This document shows positions 1-6,633 of a DNA stretch of 25,491 nt, one piece after another. Numbering within the stretch: the stretch's first letter is position 1; every line of letters starts with the position of its first letter. The notes under the pieces were generated by a model. The model saw only the letters and a list, made by a program, of their open reading frames with translations. It made no database searches and was not told the origin of the DNA. The position numbers were made by a program, and so were the translations under genes. Source of the stretch: Alphaproteobacteria bacterium (GTDB lineage: Bacteria; Pseudomonadota; Alphaproteobacteria; Rhizobiales; Aestuariivirgaceae); NCBI GenBank assembly GCA_020441605.1, contig JAGRLX010000240.1:1-25491 (forward strand). Reading direction: 5' to 3'.

Positions 1-844
1 CGGCTCGGGCGTCTATGACATCGAGATGGACGATGCCCGTTGGGAGCGCATCGAGAGCCCATGGGGTGAGGCGTCCGACGCGGTTCGCCGCGGAGAAATC
101 GGTGGCCTGCCAGTGGTCTTTCTGCCGCGGCATGGGAGGGGGCACGTCTATTCGCCGACCTCGATCAATTACCGGGCCAATATCGATGTGCTCAAACGCT
201 GCGGTGTCACCGATCTGATCTCGTTGTCGGCGGTGGGGTCGCTCAAGGAGGAGCTGCCGCCGGGTACCTTCGTGCTGGTCGACCAGTTCATCGACCGCAC
301 CTTCGCCCGGGAGAAGAGCTTCTTTGGCACCGGTTGTGTCGGCCATGTGCCCTTTGCCCATCCGGTGGCGCCTGCGCTTCAGGATGTGGTGGAAGCCGCC
401 CTCAAGGCGGAGGGCATGGCCTATGCCCGCGGCGGCACCTATGTGGTGATGGAAGGCCCGCAGTTCTCTACCCTGGCGGAATCGCATCTCTACCGGTCAT
501 GGGGCGCTGCGGTGATCGGCATGACCAACATGCCGGAGGCCAAGCTCGCCCGCGAAGCCGAGATTTCCTACTGCACCGTGGCGATGGTGACCGACTATGA
601 TTCCTGGCATGCGGCGCATGGCACGGTGGACGTCGCCAAGGTCCTGGCCGTCGTGCATGAAAACTCCGGCAATGCGCGGCGCCTGGTCACCAGGATCGCC
701 CGGGATTTTCCCCGCAAGCACCCGCCGTGCCCGATCGGCTCAGACCGGGCGCTCGATCATGCCATCATGACGGCGCCGGACAAGCGCGATCCTGCGCTCC
801 TTGCCAGACTTGATGCGGTGGCGGGCCGGGTATTGCGGGGCTGA
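1..844 (+). CDS. mtnP: S-methyl-5'-thioadenosine phosphorylase, 5' end cut off by the window
   Basis: The reading frame is open from base 2 and its first residues, GSGVYDIE, are the N-terminal phosphate-binding strand of PNP/MTAP family enzymes, so only a few codons are missing upstream. Other family marks are LPRHGRGH, YRANIDVLKRCGV, the loop LSAVGSLKEELPPG, the substrate segment VVMEGPQFST and GMTNMPEAKLAREAEI, where the Asn-Met-Pro context favours methylthioadenosine over purine nucleosides. The enzyme cleaves 5'-methylthioadenosine with phosphate to adenine and methylthioribose 1-phosphate in the cytoplasm, clearing a by-product of polyamine synthesis and salvaging methionine. The internal ATG at 26 is not the true start because the conserved GSG motif lies before it. 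The stop lies one base from the stop of the convergent gene on the other strand, leaving no room for a dedicated terminator. Confidence 0.95.
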   Translation, partial: GSGVYDIEMDDARWERIESPWGEASDAVRRGEIGGLPVVFLPRHGRGHVYSPTSINYRANIDVLKRCGVTDLISLSAVGSLKEELPPGTFVLVDQFIDRTFAREKSFFGTGCVGHVPFAHPVAPALQDVVEAALKAEGMAYARGGTYVVMEGPQFSTLAESHLYRSWGAAVIGMTNMPEAKLAREAEISYCTVAMVTDYDSWHAAHGTVDVAKVLAVVHENSGNARRLVTRIARDFPRKHPPCPIGSDRALDHAIMTAPDKRDPALLARLDAVAGRVLRG

Positions 845-845
845 G

Positions 846-1463
846 CTACTGGGCGCTGGCGGCGTGGGCCATGCGGCCGCTGCGCTTGTAGACGAGCTGT
901 ACGAAGGGATGCCGCATCAGCTTCTTCTGCTCGGCCTTGTCGAAGGCATCGTGCCGCTTCGAGCAGGCGGCGCGTGTCGCGTCCCAGAGCGCGGTCGCCC
1001 GGGATTCGGCCTGGCTGCAGGTCTTCGCCTTGATCGCCCTGACCTTCTTGTCGAGATCGGCAGCGCATTCCAGCCAAATGGCGCGGTGGCGCTCCTCGTG
1101 GCGCTTGAGAAAGCTCGAGAATTGCTGCCAGCGGGCGCGGTCGCCGGAGGGTAACGCCTTCTCGTTCTTGATGCGCGGCAGCTTGATGACGAAATCGATG
1201 CGCAGCTTGTAGTCCTGGATGCGGCAGGACTTGGACTGGACCAGCTTGCCGTCCTGGCTCGACGTGGCGGAGGTGGCGGCATAGGCTTTGGCCCCGTTGA
1301 CGCGTGGGCCGCGGCTCAGCATCGCGCGGTAGATGTCTTCCACCGTATCGCCGCCGACATTGTAATAGGTATACTTGGTCGTTTGGCTCGGCTTGGCGGC
1401 CGCAGCCTGCGCCGTAAGGCCGAGGGCGAGAAGACCCACTGGCAATAACAATCTTGATTTCAT
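846..1463 (-). CDS. Secreted DUF922-type protein with an HEERH motif, putative Zn-protease
   Basis: A 205-residue protein beginning with a Sec signal peptide (MKSRLLLPVG..., cleavage after about residue 23). The frame is open upstream of 1463, but the ATG at 1463 sits at the signal peptide and follows a purine-rich GGGAGCCAGGAC. Residues 122-126 are HEERH, fitting the HExxH zinc-binding signature, within RHEERHRAIWLECA. The preceding YNVGGDT, tyrosine-rich start and the WQQFSSFLKRHEERH block resemble the DUF922 family of predicted secreted Zn-dependent proteases. Three or more Cys residues could form disulfides after export. Family assignment is from recalled motif pattern; protease activity is inferred only from HExxH. 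It is transcribed alone, diverging from the cold-shock gene. Confidence 0.75.
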   Translation of the reverse strand: MKSRLLLPVGLLALGLTAQAAAAKPSQTTKYTYYNVGGDTVEDIYRAMLSRGPRVNGAKAYAATSATSSQDGKLVQSKSCRIQDYKLRIDFVIKLPRIKNEKALPSGDRARWQQFSSFLKRHEERHRAIWLECAADLDKKVRAIKAKTCSQAESRATALWDATRAACSKRHDAFDKAEQKKLMRHPFVQLVYKRSGRMAHAASAQ

Positions 1464-1485
1464 GTCCTGGCTCCCGGTCGTCGCC

Positions 1486-1514
1486 AGTATTCGCTGAACG
1501 GCTGGGCAAATCAA
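1486..1514 (-). promoter_or_regulatory. Candidate sigma70-type promoter for the DUF922 gene
   Basis: On the minus strand TTGATT (1509-1514) and AATACT (1486-1491) are separated by exactly 17 bases. The predicted start near 1479 would leave a leader of about 16 bases containing the GGGAG ribosome-binding site. Confidence 0.4.
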
Positions 1515-1540
1515 GTGCGGAGACCCGGTCAACTGCCCCC

Positions 1541-1569
1541 TTGCCCGTTTGGGGTCCGTGGCCCATAAT
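1541..1569 (+). promoter_or_regulatory. Candidate sigma70-type promoter for the cold-shock gene
   Basis: TTGCCC (1541-1546), a 17-base spacer and CATAAT (1564-1569) form the best promoter-like match upstream of the cold-shock gene. It implies initiation near 1576 and a leader of about 185 bases, a length typical of cold-inducible csp messages. Confidence 0.5.
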
Positions 1570-1631
1570 CGACTTTCGTCCGGTGCCTCGGCGCCGGGTG
1601 AGCTTATGGCTGTTCGACTCTGCGCGAGATG

Positions 1632-1735
1632 GTCTGGCGGAAGTTCCGGGACAGACGGCAAATCTCGCCTTGGCGGCGGCTGCCGCGTGGCTTCGTTGAC
1701 CAGGTCTCCACCACCGGGTCTGGCGAAGGCCAGAC
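1632..1735 (+). promoter_or_regulatory. Structured 5' leader of the cold-shock mRNA, two related hairpins
   Basis: GTCTG at 1632-1636 pairs with CAGAC at 1652-1656, with CGG/CCG inside. A second hairpin, GTCTGGC (1718-1724) with GCCAGAC (1729-1735), is a perfect 7-bp stem with a GAAG loop and ends about ten bases before the Shine-Dalgarno AAGGGG. Both begin GTCTGGCG, suggesting a repeated element. An alternative pairing of GACCAG (1698-1703) with part of the second stem is possible, so the leader might switch between folds. Base pairing is read directly; a thermosensing role is inference. Confidence 0.4.
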
Positions 1736-1761
1736 AAGAAAAACAAGGGGACGTCCTTCTC

Positions 1762-1974
1762 ATGCGCCAGAACGGCACAGTGAAGTTCTTTAATCAGGCC
1801 AAGGGTTATGGGTTTATCTCGCCGGAGCAGGGCGGCAAGGATGTGTTCGTGCACATCACGGCCGTGCAGCGATCCGGCATCCCGGAACTGAACGAAGGTC
1901 AGAAGATCAGCTTCGAAGTCCAGGCGGACAAGAAGGGGCGCGGGCCGCAAGCCGTGGACCTGCAGCTCATCTGA
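1762..1974 (+). CDS. Cold-shock domain protein (CspA family)
   Basis: A 70-residue single cold-shock domain, the normal length for the family. It has RNP1 as KGYGFIS (residues 14-20), RNP2 as DVFVH (27-31), and the opening GTVKFFNQAKGYGF. It binds single-stranded RNA and DNA and acts as an RNA chaperone in the cytoplasm. ATG at 1762 is preceded by AAGGGG, about 11 bases upstream. The AAGG of this site can pair with CCTT at 1755-1758, a weak 4-bp hairpin that could partly mask it. The gene has its own promoter and a long leader, so cold or growth-phase control is likely but not shown. Which Csp paralogue this is cannot be told from one window. Confidence 0.95.
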   Translation: MRQNGTVKFFNQAKGYGFISPEQGGKDVFVHITAVQRSGIPELNEGQKISFEVQADKKGRGPQAVDLQLI

Positions 1975-2007
1975 CGGGAGTTGGCGCAAAGGCATGCTCC
2001 TGCTAAG

Positions 2008-2304
2008 ATGCGGCATGGGGTAGGTCGGCGCATCATATGGCTTTTCGCCCTCGTGGGCGCCGCAGCCCTGCCATTCACATCGGCATGGGCGGGTGAAGGT
2101 TGTACCTGCCGGGCCGATGGCATCTACTATGAACAGGGGCAAATCCGCTGCATTCGCGGTCAGCTGGCCCGATGCGAGATGTATCTGAACAATCCCAATT
2201 GGAAAATCCTCGCCACGACATGCCCCGAAAGCAGTTTGTCTTCTCACTGGTCGCTCGCCTCCTTGGCCGGGCAATTGCCGCACTCGTCCTTGCCGCCGCG
2301 CTGA
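2008..2304 (+). CDS. Small secreted Cys-rich protein overlapping the RNase T2 start
   Basis: A 98-residue product with an N-terminal signal peptide (RRIIWLFALVGAAALPFTSAWA) and a compact mature part with Cys at 32, 34, 48, 56 and 72 in the pattern CTC...RCIRG..ARC.MYLNN.NW...TTCP. I recall similar short proteins in other Hyphomicrobiales but know no name or function. The ATG at 2008 is chosen because it immediately precedes the signal peptide; a TTG at 1981 is in frame but lies too close to its GGGAG. The last 28 codons overlap the RNase T2 gene in a different frame. The last conserved-looking Cys falls just inside the overlap and the Ser/Leu-rich tail after it may be tolerated extension. Translational coupling with the RNase gene is plausible. 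Confidence 0.65.
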   Translation: MRHGVGRRIIWLFALVGAAALPFTSAWAGEGCTCRADGIYYEQGQIRCIRGQLARCEMYLNNPNWKILATTCPESSLSSHWSLASLAGQLPHSSLPPR

Positions 2305-2915
2305 GCCTTGCGGCTGCGGCGCGCGATGCGCGTTCCGGCAGTTTCGACTATTTCACACTGTCCCTGTCCTGGTCGCCGACCTATTGCGATGGTCCGGCGG
2401 GGCGGGACGACCGGCAGCAGTGCGGACCGGGCCGGCGCTTCGCCTTTGTTGTGCACGGGCTCTGGCCGCAATATGACAGCGGCTGGCCGGAAAACTGCGC
2501 CACGCGCGAGAGCTGGGTGCCCGATGCCGTGATCTCCGACATGCTGGACGTCATGCCATCGAAACGGCTGATCATTCATGAGTGGAAGAAGCACGGCAGC
2601 TGTTCGGGCCTCAGCATCGCCGATTATTTCGCCGCCACCCGCCTGCTGTTCGAGAAGATCCGCATTCCTGCCCGCTATCTGTCGCCGCAAGCGGCGGTGG
2701 TCACCACGCCGCAGCAACTGGTCACTGACTTTGTCAAGACCAATCGCGAGCTGACGTCCGGCATGATCTCGGTTCAATGCGGCAACGCGCGGGACCGGGC
2801 CAGGCTGTCGGAGCTGCGCGTCTGCATCGACAGGCGCGGAAATTTCCGCCAATGCGGAGCCAATGAATCGCGGCAGTGCAGGGCGCGGACCCTGATCCTG
2901 CCGCCCGTCCGATAG
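2220..2915 (+). CDS. Periplasmic ribonuclease T2 family enzyme
   Basis: A 231-residue RNase T2 with both catalytic blocks: CAS1 as FVVHGLWPQY (catalytic His79) and CAS2 as HEWKKHGSC (His120, Glu121, His125). The N-terminus up to about residue 35 is a signal peptide, so it acts in the periplasm or outside, cutting RNA through 2',3'-cyclic phosphates as E. coli RNase I does. Many Cys residues fit the disulfide-bonded family fold. ATG at 2220 is preferred over an upstream in-frame ATG at 2172 because it directly precedes the basic n-region of the signal peptide. It overlaps the small Cys-rich gene by 85 bases and ends 7 bases before the amidotransferase gene, so the three are probably cotranscribed. 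Confidence 0.92.
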   Translation: MPRKQFVFSLVARLLGRAIAALVLAAALSLAAAARDARSGSFDYFTLSLSWSPTYCDGPAGRDDRQQCGPGRRFAFVVHGLWPQYDSGWPENCATRESWVPDAVISDMLDVMPSKRLIIHEWKKHGSCSGLSIADYFAATRLLFEKIRIPARYLSPQAAVVTTPQQLVTDFVKTNRELTSGMISVQCGNARDRARLSELRVCIDRRGNFRQCGANESRQCRARTLILPPVR

Positions 2916-2922
2916 GAAAGCC

Positions 2923-3648
2923 ATGAAACGTGCCTTGATACTTCAGCATATGCCCGTCGATCATCCGGGCCGCTTTCTCGACTTCTTCGCCGAAGACCAT
3001 ATCATTCCAGAACAGGTCAGGATCTTCGACGGCGAAGCCATTCCCGACCTGGCCCCCTACGACTTCATGTTCGTGCTGGGCGGCGCACAGGATACCTGGG
3101 AAGAAGAGGAGTACCCCTGGCTCAAGGCCGAGAAGGAAGCGATCCGCGAATGGGTCATGGACCGGGCGCGTCCTTATTTTGGTGTCTGCCTTGGCCATCA
3201 GTTGCTCGCCACGGCCTTGGGAGGCGAGGTGGCGCCGGCCGCGGCCGCCGAGGTGGGGGTCTTCGACATCGACATCACCGAAGAGGGCGCGCGCCACCCG
3301 TTGATGGCGGGCCTCAGCGGTCGGCACAAGGTGATGCAGTGGCATGCGGCGGAGGTGAAGCGGGCGCCGGAGCAGGCCGAGGTTCTCGCCTCGTCGCCGC
3401 TCGCGGCGGTGCAGGCCTTGGCCGTTGGCACCCACGCGATGAGCACGCAGTTCCACTGCGAGTTCAGCCCGCAGTCGGTGAAGACCTGGGCATCGCTGCC
3501 CAGTTACATCGCAAACCTGGAACATCATCGCGGCGAGGGCTTTTATCCGAAGCTGGTGGCCGAGAGCTTCCCGCTCATGCCGGAGATGAACCGCATGTGC
3601 CGCCGCATGTATGACAATCTGGCCGCTGCCACAGGATTGCGACGATAG
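2923..3648 (+). CDS. Class I glutamine amidotransferase domain protein
   Basis: A 241-residue stand-alone GATase1 protein. The nucleophile elbow is FGVCLGHQLL (Cys89), and the His/Glu pair is in STQFHCEFSP (His178, Glu180), so the triad is complete. The oxyanion strand is FVLGGAQD. There is no synthetase domain fused, as in the GuaA-like, YfeJ-type subgroup that may act as gamma-glutamyl hydrolases or cleave glutamine-like amides. Cytoplasmic, no signal peptide. It starts 7 bases after the RNase T2 stop with AGGAAAG as ribosome-binding site, so it lies in the same operon, though no functional link between the two is apparent. The exact substrate is unknown. Confidence 0.88.
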   Translation: MKRALILQHMPVDHPGRFLDFFAEDHIIPEQVRIFDGEAIPDLAPYDFMFVLGGAQDTWEEEEYPWLKAEKEAIREWVMDRARPYFGVCLGHQLLATALGGEVAPAAAAEVGVFDIDITEEGARHPLMAGLSGRHKVMQWHAAEVKRAPEQAEVLASSPLAAVQALAVGTHAMSTQFHCEFSPQSVKTWASLPSYIANLEHHRGEGFYPKLVAESFPLMPEMNRMCRRMYDNLAAATGLRR

Positions 3649-3658
3649 CACCTGTCTC

Positions 3659-3670
3659 CCCGGCGCCGGG
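3659..3670. repeat. 12-base GC palindrome between convergent genes
   Basis: CCCGGCGCCGGG is a perfect palindrome in the 27-base gap between the amidotransferase and prmB stops. It could be part of a bidirectional transcription end, but there is no T-tract on either side. Confidence 0.3.
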
Positions 3671-3675
3671 TCCGC

Positions 3676-4590
3676 TCATCCGAGCAGTTGTTCCCGCGTG
3701 ATCCAGAAGACCTCGCCCTGGCTTTCCTCGGTATCGAGCCAGAGGAAGTCGAGGTGGGGATATTCGGCGACCAGGATGTCGCGTCCGGTACCGATCTCGC
3801 AGAGCAGCCCGCCGCCGGGGTTCAGGTGTTCGGTGGCTTCGGCCAGGATGCGCCGCACCACGTCCAGGCCATCGTCGCCGCCGAGATGGGCCATCACCGG
3901 CTCATGGCCATATTCCTCCGGGAAGGCCTCCACCTCCGCTTCCGCCACATAGGGCGGATTGGAGAGGATGATGTCATAGGTCTGTCCTTCAACCGCATCC
4001 AGAAGATCGCCATGCAAAAGGTTGATGCGGTTGACCAAATCATGTTCTTCAACATTGATGCGGGCGACTTCGAGAGCGGGTTCCGAGAGGTCCACGGCAT
4101 CCACCTCTGCATTGGGGAACTGGCCCGCCGCGAGAATAGCCAGACAGCCCGAGCCGGTGCAGAGATCGAGAACGGTGGTGATCTGCGACGGATCCTCAAT
4201 GAGGCTCGTCTCGCCTCCGAACAGGCCGGAGAACATCAGTTCACCGATGAAGGATCGCGGCACGATCACCCGCTCGTCGACGTAAAAAGGCACGCCGTGG
4301 ATATAGGCGCGCTTCAGGAGATAGGCCGCGGGCTTGCGCGATATGATCCGTTCACGGATTATGGTGGCGACCTTTCCCCGTTCGGATTCAAGCAGCCGGG
4401 CGTCGAGCCAGGGATTGATGTCATCGACCGGAAGTTGGAGGGTCTCGAGGATGAGGAAAGCCGCTTCGTCGATGGCGGACGACGTGCCGTGGCCGTGAAC
4501 GATCCGGGCAGCCCTGAACTCGCTCAGGGCCCAGCGGAGGAAATCGCGGACGGTTTCAAGCTGGCTGGCGGCGGCTGCGGCGTCTGGCAT
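3676..4590 (-). CDS. prmB: Ribosomal protein L3 N5-glutamine methyltransferase
   Basis: A 304-residue class I SAM-dependent methyltransferase of the HemK/PrmB type. It has an N-terminal helical domain, the SAM loop VLDLCTGSGCLA (about 140-151), the acidic VDAVDLSE strand end, and the glutamine-binding NPPY at 211-214. The segment RAYIHGVPFYVDERVIVPRSFIGEL is diagnostic of PrmB rather than PrmC. It modifies a glutamine of ribosomal protein L3. Length matches E. coli PrmB (about 310). ATG at 4590 has GGGAG upstream and lies 35 bases inside the 3' end of the transporter gene, so the gene is the last of a four-gene minus-strand operon. That operon otherwise encodes membrane transporters; the link is probably one of transcription only. 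Confidence 0.93.
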   Translation of the reverse strand: MPDAAAAASQLETVRDFLRWALSEFRAARIVHGHGTSSAIDEAAFLILETLQLPVDDINPWLDARLLESERGKVATIIRERIISRKPAAYLLKRAYIHGVPFYVDERVIVPRSFIGELMFSGLFGGETSLIEDPSQITTVLDLCTGSGCLAILAAGQFPNAEVDAVDLSEPALEVARINVEEHDLVNRINLLHGDLLDAVEGQTYDIILSNPPYVAEAEVEAFPEEYGHEPVMAHLGGDDGLDVVRRILAEATEHLNPGGGLLCEIGTGRDILVAEYPHLDFLWLDTEESQGEVFWITREQLLG

Positions 4591-5497
4591 GGCGTTGCTC
4601 CCGGGTGGCGCTGAACAGCGCCTGGATGACGATGGCCAGCAGGATCACCGCTCCGCCGACGAATGTCCAGATCGGCGGCAGTTCCTTGGCCACGATCCAG
4701 GCCCATAGGGGCGAGAGTGTCGGCTCGATCAGGCCGATGAGCGAGAGCTGGGCGGCGGGCACGCTGCGGGAGCCGATGGTGAAGAGGATGAGGCCGAGGG
4801 TGAGCTGAACCGCTCCCATGACCAGGATCGAGGCGAGGTTCCACCAGCCAATGGCGAAGGCATCGGTGCCATGGGTCTCGCGCAGGCCGGTCGGCAGCAA
4901 CATCACCGCGGCTGCGAACAGGATGAGGTAGATGGCGTTCCAGATCAGCGCCACCGACATTTCCGATTTCTGGCCCCAGCGGAGCAGCACCGCGTAGCAG
5001 GAAAAGCAGAAGGCGGAGAACAGGGCCAGCGCCGTGCCGGTTATCGCGCCCCCGCCGCCCTTGCCGTAGAAGATCACGGCCATGCCGGCGAGTGCTACGG
5101 TCATGGCGGCCCAGGTGATGGGCGGAATGCGCTCGCGCAGGATCCAGAACCCGAGGATGGCCGACAGGAAGGGTGAGATTCCCACCATGAAGATCGCTTC
5201 GGCTACGGTCGTGTAGAACAGGGCGGCGACGAAGGTAAGACCGGCGGTGCCCACGGCGATGCCGGCGATGGCGGCGTTTGCCCCGGCCTGCGCCACGTGG
5301 CGCATCAGGCTGCCGCGGAAGCGGACGCTCATCCACAGGCCCATGAGCACCAGAACCGCGAGCGACCGGTAGAAGATGATCTGCCAGGCGTCGACGTTTT
5401 CGGTAAGCCGTACCAGGGCGCCGCCGAGGCTCCAGCAGGTGGCGCCTGCTGCGGTGAAGGCCACTCCGGCGGCATAGCTGAATTTGCGCGGGCTCAT
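4556..5497 (-). CDS. EamA (DMT superfamily) transporter
   Basis: A 313-residue polytopic membrane protein with about ten hydrophobic segments arranged as two EamA halves. The first starts near GVAFTAAGATCWSLGGALVRL, the second at TGTALALFSAFCFSCYAVLLRWG. The RxxP/ERIPP context and LSLIGLIEPTLSPLWAWIVAKELPPIWTFVGGAVIL near the C-terminus are typical of RhaT/EamA drug-metabolite exporters. The substrate cannot be inferred. Its ATG overlaps the stop of the upstream MFS gene by 4 bases (ATGA) and its own 3' end overlaps prmB by 35 bases. A cytoplasmic Arg-rich tail (REQRHARRRSRRQPA) follows the last helix. Confidence 0.9.
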   Translation of the reverse strand: MSPRKFSYAAGVAFTAAGATCWSLGGALVRLTENVDAWQIIFYRSLAVLVLMGLWMSVRFRGSLMRHVAQAGANAAIAGIAVGTAGLTFVAALFYTTVAEAIFMVGISPFLSAILGFWILRERIPPITWAAMTVALAGMAVIFYGKGGGGAITGTALALFSAFCFSCYAVLLRWGQKSEMSVALIWNAIYLILFAAAVMLLPTGLRETHGTDAFAIGWWNLASILVMGAVQLTLGLILFTIGSRSVPAAQLSLIGLIEPTLSPLWAWIVAKELPPIWTFVGGAVILLAIVIQALFSATREQRHARRRSRRQPA

Positions 5498-6633
5498 CGG
5501 TTGCGTCTGCTCAGGCTGGCCGCCGTGGCGGCGATGAAGATGACGAAGATCATGGCAAGTGTATAGGGTAAGCCGTCCGGGCCGAAGGCGGCAATGGACC
5601 AGCCGGCGGTCAAGGATCCAGCCAGCGCCCCGCTGCCCCAGGTCGTCGAGAAAGCGGCGGTTCCGGTCACCAGTTCATGGCCGGAGAAACGGTCACCCAG
5701 TTCGGCCAGGGACACCGTATAGATTCCGGCCGATGCGGCGCCCGCCACGGTGAGCACCGGCCACAGGGCAATCGTGTCGAAGGTTGCGGGCACCAGGGCC
5801 GAAGCCGTGGCGGTGGCGATGCCGCAGCCCAGCATGACCACGCGCTTGGGCAAATGGTCGGCAAGCCAGCCGATGGGAAACTGCAGAAAGGTATTTCCGA
5901 TGATGAAGGCGGTCAGCGCCAGGGCCGCAGTTTCAGTGTCAAAACCCTTCTTCACCGCGTAAACTGGCAAGAAGCCCAGGTTGGCGGCGTCGATGATGGC
6001 GAACATGCCGACGGCAAAAAGCAGGATCGGCGCCTTGCGGACAAAGCCGATCACCGACAAGGGGGCTTCGTCGGCGCTGTCCACGGTTTCGTCCTTCACG
6101 AAGAAGATCGGAATGGTGGCCATCAGCAGGATGGCTGCGCCAATGAGGAAGGGAGCCGGGGTATCTATGCCGGTGACGCTGATCAGCACCGGGCCGCCAC
6201 CGAAGCTCAGGGCCAGCACGGACGCGTAAAGCGACAGAATGCGCGAACGCCAGCGCCCCTCGGCATATTTCACGATCCAGGCCTCGCTGATGGCAAAGAG
6301 GGTCGAGACGAAGAAGCCATGGAGGACGCGGAGGACGAACCACCACCAATAGATCGGCAGATAGGGGTAGGAGACGATGACCGCCGCAGTGAGTCCGGCC
6401 GCACCCAGCACCACGCGCTTGGCGCCGAATCGCCTGACCGCCGGCGGAATGGCGAAGACCGAAAGCAGAATGCCGAGCGGTTGCATGGCGGTCGAATAGC
6501 CAATCACCTGGGCGCTGATGCCTTCGGCTTCCATGATCAGCGAGAGCAGCGGGAACATCAGGCCCAGGGTGAAGCCGAAGACGGTGATGGCACTGATCGC
6601 TGCCAGCAGGTTGATGACGCGCTGCCTATCCAT
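5494..6633 (-). CDS. MFS transporter, YcaD-like, downstream member of a tandem pair
   Basis: A 379-residue, about 12-helix major facilitator. The start MDRQRVINLL at 6633 is preferred over an upstream ATG at 6672, which would reach 47 bases into the previous gene. It carries TLFAISEAWIVKYAEG in the region of helices 4-5, a block seen in YcaD-type MFS proteins, and FPIGWLADHLPKR in the second half. It is clearly paralogous to the next gene upstream, sharing SEAW, LYASVLA, FVRKAPILLFAV, GWLADH and the VSLAELGDRFSG segment. Start and stop overlap neighbours (8 and 4 bases), so the operon is tightly coupled. Substrate unknown. Confidence 0.9.
   Translation of the reverse strand: MDRQRVINLLAAISAITVFGFTLGLMFPLLSLIMEAEGISAQVIGYSTAMQPLGILLSVFAIPPAVRRFGAKRVVLGAAGLTAAVIVSYPYLPIYWWWFVLRVLHGFFVSTLFAISEAWIVKYAEGRWRSRILSLYASVLALSFGGGPVLISVTGIDTPAPFLIGAAILLMATIPIFFVKDETVDSADEAPLSVIGFVRKAPILLFAVGMFAIIDAANLGFLPVYAVKKGFDTETAALALTAFIIGNTFLQFPIGWLADHLPKRVVMLGCGIATATASALVPATFDTIALWPVLTVAGAASAGIYTVSLAELGDRFSGHELVTGTAAFSTTWGSGALAGSLTAGWSIAAFGPDGLPYTLAMIFVIFIAATAASLSRRNR

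Noticed and set aside
757..2283. Open frame of 508 codons on the minus strand
   Set aside because: It runs antisense to or across the mtnP end, DUF922 gene, csp and the RNase region, has no family motifs, and its composition is the usual shadow of GC-rich third positions.
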